Of a stretch of 6,917 bases of DNA, positions 5,106-6,917 are shown piece after piece. The translations under genes and the position numbers were made by a program. This DNA is from Promethearchaeota archaeon (GTDB taxonomy: Archaea; Asgardarchaeota; Lokiarchaeia; Sigynarchaeales; SOKP01). Position 1 is the first letter of the stretch. The number at the start of each line of letters is the position of its first letter. The stretch is from contig JAEOUI010000162.1 of assembly GCA_016839425.1 (NCBI GenBank), forward strand, positions 1-6,917. The letters run 5' to 3'. The notes under the pieces were generated by a model. That model saw only the letters and a program-made list of their open reading frames with translations. It searched no databases and was not told the DNA's origin.

Positions 5106-5928
5106 TAGCATCCGCTCCTTCCAGTTGATTTTTTATCAAGTCGAGTAATTCAGTTTCAGAGTATTCTGTATCGTCGTATTGGGAAATATATTTCCTATCC
5201 AAGAAATTTTTTATCCAACGGGGGGTGATCCACACTAATAGTGAACCTATAGAATAAAACGCGGCAACACTAGCTGTCAAACCAAAAACAATATAACTTC
5301 CAATAGGTTCGCTAGATCCAAACGGAACACCAAGTGGTTGGAACAAGGAAATAAATGGTTGAAAAGCAAAAATAAATGTAATTATTGAAAAAGCGTTATA
5401 CCTGAACTTAATCCAGGGTCTTATATTCTCACTCTTGAGCTTTTTATATGCCCCATATGAAGAAAAGCTAGCCCAATTAAAAACCAATATCCTCTGTAAG
5501 ATTACGGCAATTCGATATATGATGTAATTAGTTGTCGTATGTAAAGGCGTATCGAAAATGGCGCTATTGATTATTGTGACTATTGAAATTAAGATTGCAA
5601 ATCCCAAAATTAATGATGGTACATATGTTCTTCTAAGCTTTTTAATAACCATCGCTTTTCTCTCACGATAAAAACATTTATTAATAAATACTACTATCAA
5701 AATTAAAGCACACGCAACCAAGCTGATTTCGATTATTTTTAAAACAGCTAATACCCTACCAAGTGTTTGAGAAAGTGCCAACAACAAGAAATGTGCACCC
5801 ATATAATATAGGTTATTCATCTTTGTTTTGATTGCTCGAAAGATGAAAAAAATTCCGACGACAAAAAAAATGACTAAATATAAAATAATGAATATAGTAA
5901 ATAAGTTATAAAAGAATGTTTCTACCAT
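5098..5928 (-). CDS. Seven-helix integral membrane protein, family not recognised
   Basis: This 276-residue protein has seven hydrophobic segments, at about 9-31, 40-60, 65-84, 103-122, 135-157, 177-197 and 209-233. Positive charges cluster in the loops after helices 1 (R31, K34, K36), 3 (K84-R100) and 5 (K162-R176) and in the tail. The positive-inside rule therefore predicts an outside N-terminus and an inside C-terminus. A 43-residue polar tail (234-276) starts with TPRWIKNFLDRKY and ends in an acidic helix. This is the shape of seven-helix sensor modules, but there is no retinal-binding lysine pattern that I can identify and no fused kinase. It shares an operon with the 92-aa gene, which overlaps its last codons. 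No clear Shine-Dalgarno precedes the ATG. A sensor or receptor role is inference from topology and context. Confidence 0.8.
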   Translation of the reverse strand: MVETFFYNLFTIFIILYLVIFFVVGIFFIFRAIKTKMNNLYYMGAHFLLLALSQTLGRVLAVLKIIEISLVACALILIVVFINKCFYRERKAMVIKKLRRTYVPSLILGFAILISIVTIINSAIFDTPLHTTTNYIIYRIAVILQRILVFNWASFSSYGAYKKLKSENIRPWIKFRYNAFSIITFIFAFQPFISLFQPLGVPFGSSEPIGSYIVFGLTASVAAFYSIGSLLVWITPRWIKNFLDRKYISQYDDTEYSETELLDLIKNQLEGADANE

Positions 5929-5975
5929 GGGCTAATCAATAAAAATTTGGAATTGAATGATATCATATTAATAGA
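5929..5975 (-). promoter_or_regulatory. Candidate promoter of the two-gene operon
   Basis: On the coding strand, a TATA-like TTAATATGA lies about 35-43 bases before the ATG, overlapping a TGATATCA palindrome (5958-5965). That spacing implies a very short leader. This fits the lack of a Shine-Dalgarno site and suggests leaderless or near-leaderless translation. In such AT-rich DNA the box is only weakly supported. Confidence 0.3.
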
Positions 5976-6024
5976 AAATAATGATAAATAAATCTGTGTT
6001 TTATAAAACTGAATGTTAGTAGAA

Positions 6025-6036
6025 GAAAAATAAAAA
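6025..6036 (-). terminator. T-rich terminator of the coiled-coil/HhH gene
   Basis: On the coding strand, two T5 tracts separated by one A lie about 11-22 bases after the TGA at 6048-6050. They form a plausible archaeal T-tract terminator separating this gene from the operon downstream. Confidence 0.4.
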
Positions 6037-6047
6037 TTTAAAGTTGG

Positions 6048-6581
6048 TCAAGAATTATATTGATTTTGGATTTTTTTATCCCTATCGTAAATAAATTTCT
6101 TCCACTTATTCACATTAGCAATACCGATTGTTGGTATTTCGATGAGTTTCTCGATTTTTGCGTTTTTTAAATCTTGAATCGTCAAGATTCCAATATTATT
6201 TAGTTTTTCCTCAATTTTAGGACCAATTCCTGGGATATCCGAGAGATTATATGCGGATTTTCTATTTAGTAATATGGTCTCGTAATCTTTTGCGAGTTTA
6301 TTCACAATATTCTGAGATTCCGCGAGTTGCCTGTCTTTCTCGTTTAATTCTTCTCGTTGGGTTTTTACCAACTCCTTTAGCGTTTTAACATCGTCTGGTA
6401 AGTTATCGGAAAAATCTTCTAACTCTCTTGCATTCTGTAATTCAAATTTTAAATCTTCAATCGTGATATTTAATGCTATTATTTGATTCTTTAAAAGCGT
6501 GATTTTATGTTCTAATTCCGCCTTAGTTTGCACTTCTTCTTCCACGGAATCTATTAAATCCTTGACATTTTGACTTGCCAT
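6048..6581 (-). CDS. Coiled-coil protein with C-terminal helix-hairpin-helix domain, 177 aa
   Basis: From the start MASQ the protein has a long heptad-rich coiled coil (about 4-56), a short acidic break (DFSDNLPDD), a second coiled coil (about 65-105) and a C-terminal helix-hairpin-helix pair. The first hairpin is LSDIPGIGPKIEEKL (113-127), with the classic PGIG turn. The second is around IEIPTIGIANVNKW (147-160). Such tandem hairpins bind DNA backbone non-specifically or mediate protein contacts. With a coiled coil, they suggest a dimeric DNA-organising or scaffold protein; this role is inference. An in-frame ATG exists 48 bases further upstream (6629), but it would add an implausible IIEIII-KKKK leader and lacks a ribosome site. 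The chosen ATG has AAGGAA nine bases upstream. The gene appears monocistronic. Confidence 0.8.
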   Translation of the reverse strand: MASQNVKDLIDSVEEEVQTKAELEHKITLLKNQIIALNITIEDLKFELQNARELEDFSDNLPDDVKTLKELVKTQREELNEKDRQLAESQNIVNKLAKDYETILLNRKSAYNLSDIPGIGPKIEEKLNNIGILTIQDLKNAKIEKLIEIPTIGIANVNKWKKFIYDRDKKIQNQYNS

Positions 6582-6634
6582 TGTTGTTGATTCCTTTTTT
6601 TTTTTTACAATTATAATTTCAATAATCATATAAA
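6582..6634 (-). promoter_or_regulatory. Promoter, A12 leader and ribosome-binding site of the coiled-coil/HhH gene
   Basis: On the coding strand, a TATA-like TTTATATG (6627-6634) lies about 50 bases before the ATG. A run of twelve A bases (6595-6606) then leads straight into AGGAA, nine bases before the ATG at 6579-6581. Normal spacing puts transcription initiation near 6604, at or within the A tract, where polymerase slippage is possible. The ribosome site decides the start codon for this gene. Confidence 0.5.
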
Positions 6635-6760
6635 TTATTATGTAAAAATCTTTGTATACTTGAGAAATGGTTATTATCTTGTTTTAGTTGAAAAATTTCT
6701 TTATTTCTAATTAAGGCTCATAATTGATCATAAAATAGGATCGAAAGGAATGATGCAACA

Positions 6761-6910
6761 TTGTCTATAGAAAAAATTATTTTTGTCCTAAATGGTGAAA
6801 ATTCAGAAATTGAAGGTTGGAGCTATTTCAAAAGTATTTTTAACCAAAAGATATTCATAGTAGAAAAAATTACTAACAATTTATTAAATATTAATCCTAA
6901 AATTAGATAA
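6761..6910 (+). CDS. Possible 49-aa protein with TTG start, unrecognised
   Basis: A short plus-strand frame runs from TTG at 6761 to TAA at 6908-6910. AAGGA (6745-6749) lies 11 bases upstream. The sequence begins MSIEKIIFVLNGENSEIEGW and ends in a lysine- and asparagine-rich stretch. It has a plausible beta-strand/loop/helix texture and no stop codons despite AT-rich DNA. No family is recognised. The frame is closed upstream by TAA, and no ATG is available in it. The ATG at 6750 is in another frame and stops after six codons. It could be a real small protein, a truncated remnant, or a chance frame. Confidence 0.3.
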   Translation: MSIEKIIFVLNGENSEIEGWSYFKSIFNQKIFIVEKITNNLLNINPKIR

Positions 6911-6917
6911 TATTATA

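Noticed and set aside
6582..6629. Upstream ATG giving a 193-aa form of the coiled-coil/HhH protein
   Set aside because: The added residues include a lysine run from the A12 tract, no ribosome site precedes that ATG, and the ATG overlaps the TATA-like box. The start at 6581 has a well-spaced AAGGAA.

Overview
The window is AT-rich, with genes on both strands separated by very AT-rich gaps. The gene style looks archaeal: a NosD-type beta-helix/PKD surface protein with many N-glycosylation sequons and a C-terminal membrane anchor, a two-CxxC zinc-ribbon mini-protein, an ISH3-like DDE transposase, T-tract terminators, and TATA-like boxes combined with short Shine-Dalgarno sites. The mix recalls low-GC Asgard (Lokiarchaeia-like) genomes. 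No rRNA or universal marker is present, so that placement is inference. No rRNA, tRNA or CRISPR array was recognised.

Left part (1-1751, plus strand): a complete insertion sequence of about 1.46 kb (136-1597). It has imperfect 21-bp terminal inverted repeats (18/21) and one apparently intact 450-aa DDE transposase. The right inverted repeat contains the transposase stop codon and touches the ATG of a 51-aa zinc-ribbon ORF (1596-1751). The IS has therefore probably separated that small gene from its original promoter.

Middle (1823-4522, minus strand): an 847-aa predicted cell-surface protein. In order it has an N-terminal membrane segment, a long right-handed beta-helix with a recurring cysteine at one coil position, a NosD-type closing motif, two near-identical PKD domains and a C-terminal transmembrane anchor. 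It has its own promoter-like region and a T9 terminator. An 18-bp direct repeat occurs downstream of this gene and again downstream of the next minus-strand operon.

Right part (4523-6634, minus strand): a 304-bp gene-free stretch with several inverted repeats. It is followed by a two-gene unit: a 276-aa seven-helix membrane protein whose 3' end overlaps a 92-aa helical protein by 8 bp. Upstream lies a separate 177-aa coiled-coil protein with a C-terminal helix-hairpin-helix domain. A weakly supported 49-aa plus-strand ORF ends 7 bp before the window edge.

The genes do not form one evident pathway. The most coherent candidate for an undescribed unit is the coupled seven-helix protein plus small cytosolic partner. 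The other notable observations are the cysteine ladder, the near-identical PKD pair, the shared 18-bp downstream repeat and the IS at the zinc-ribbon start codon.
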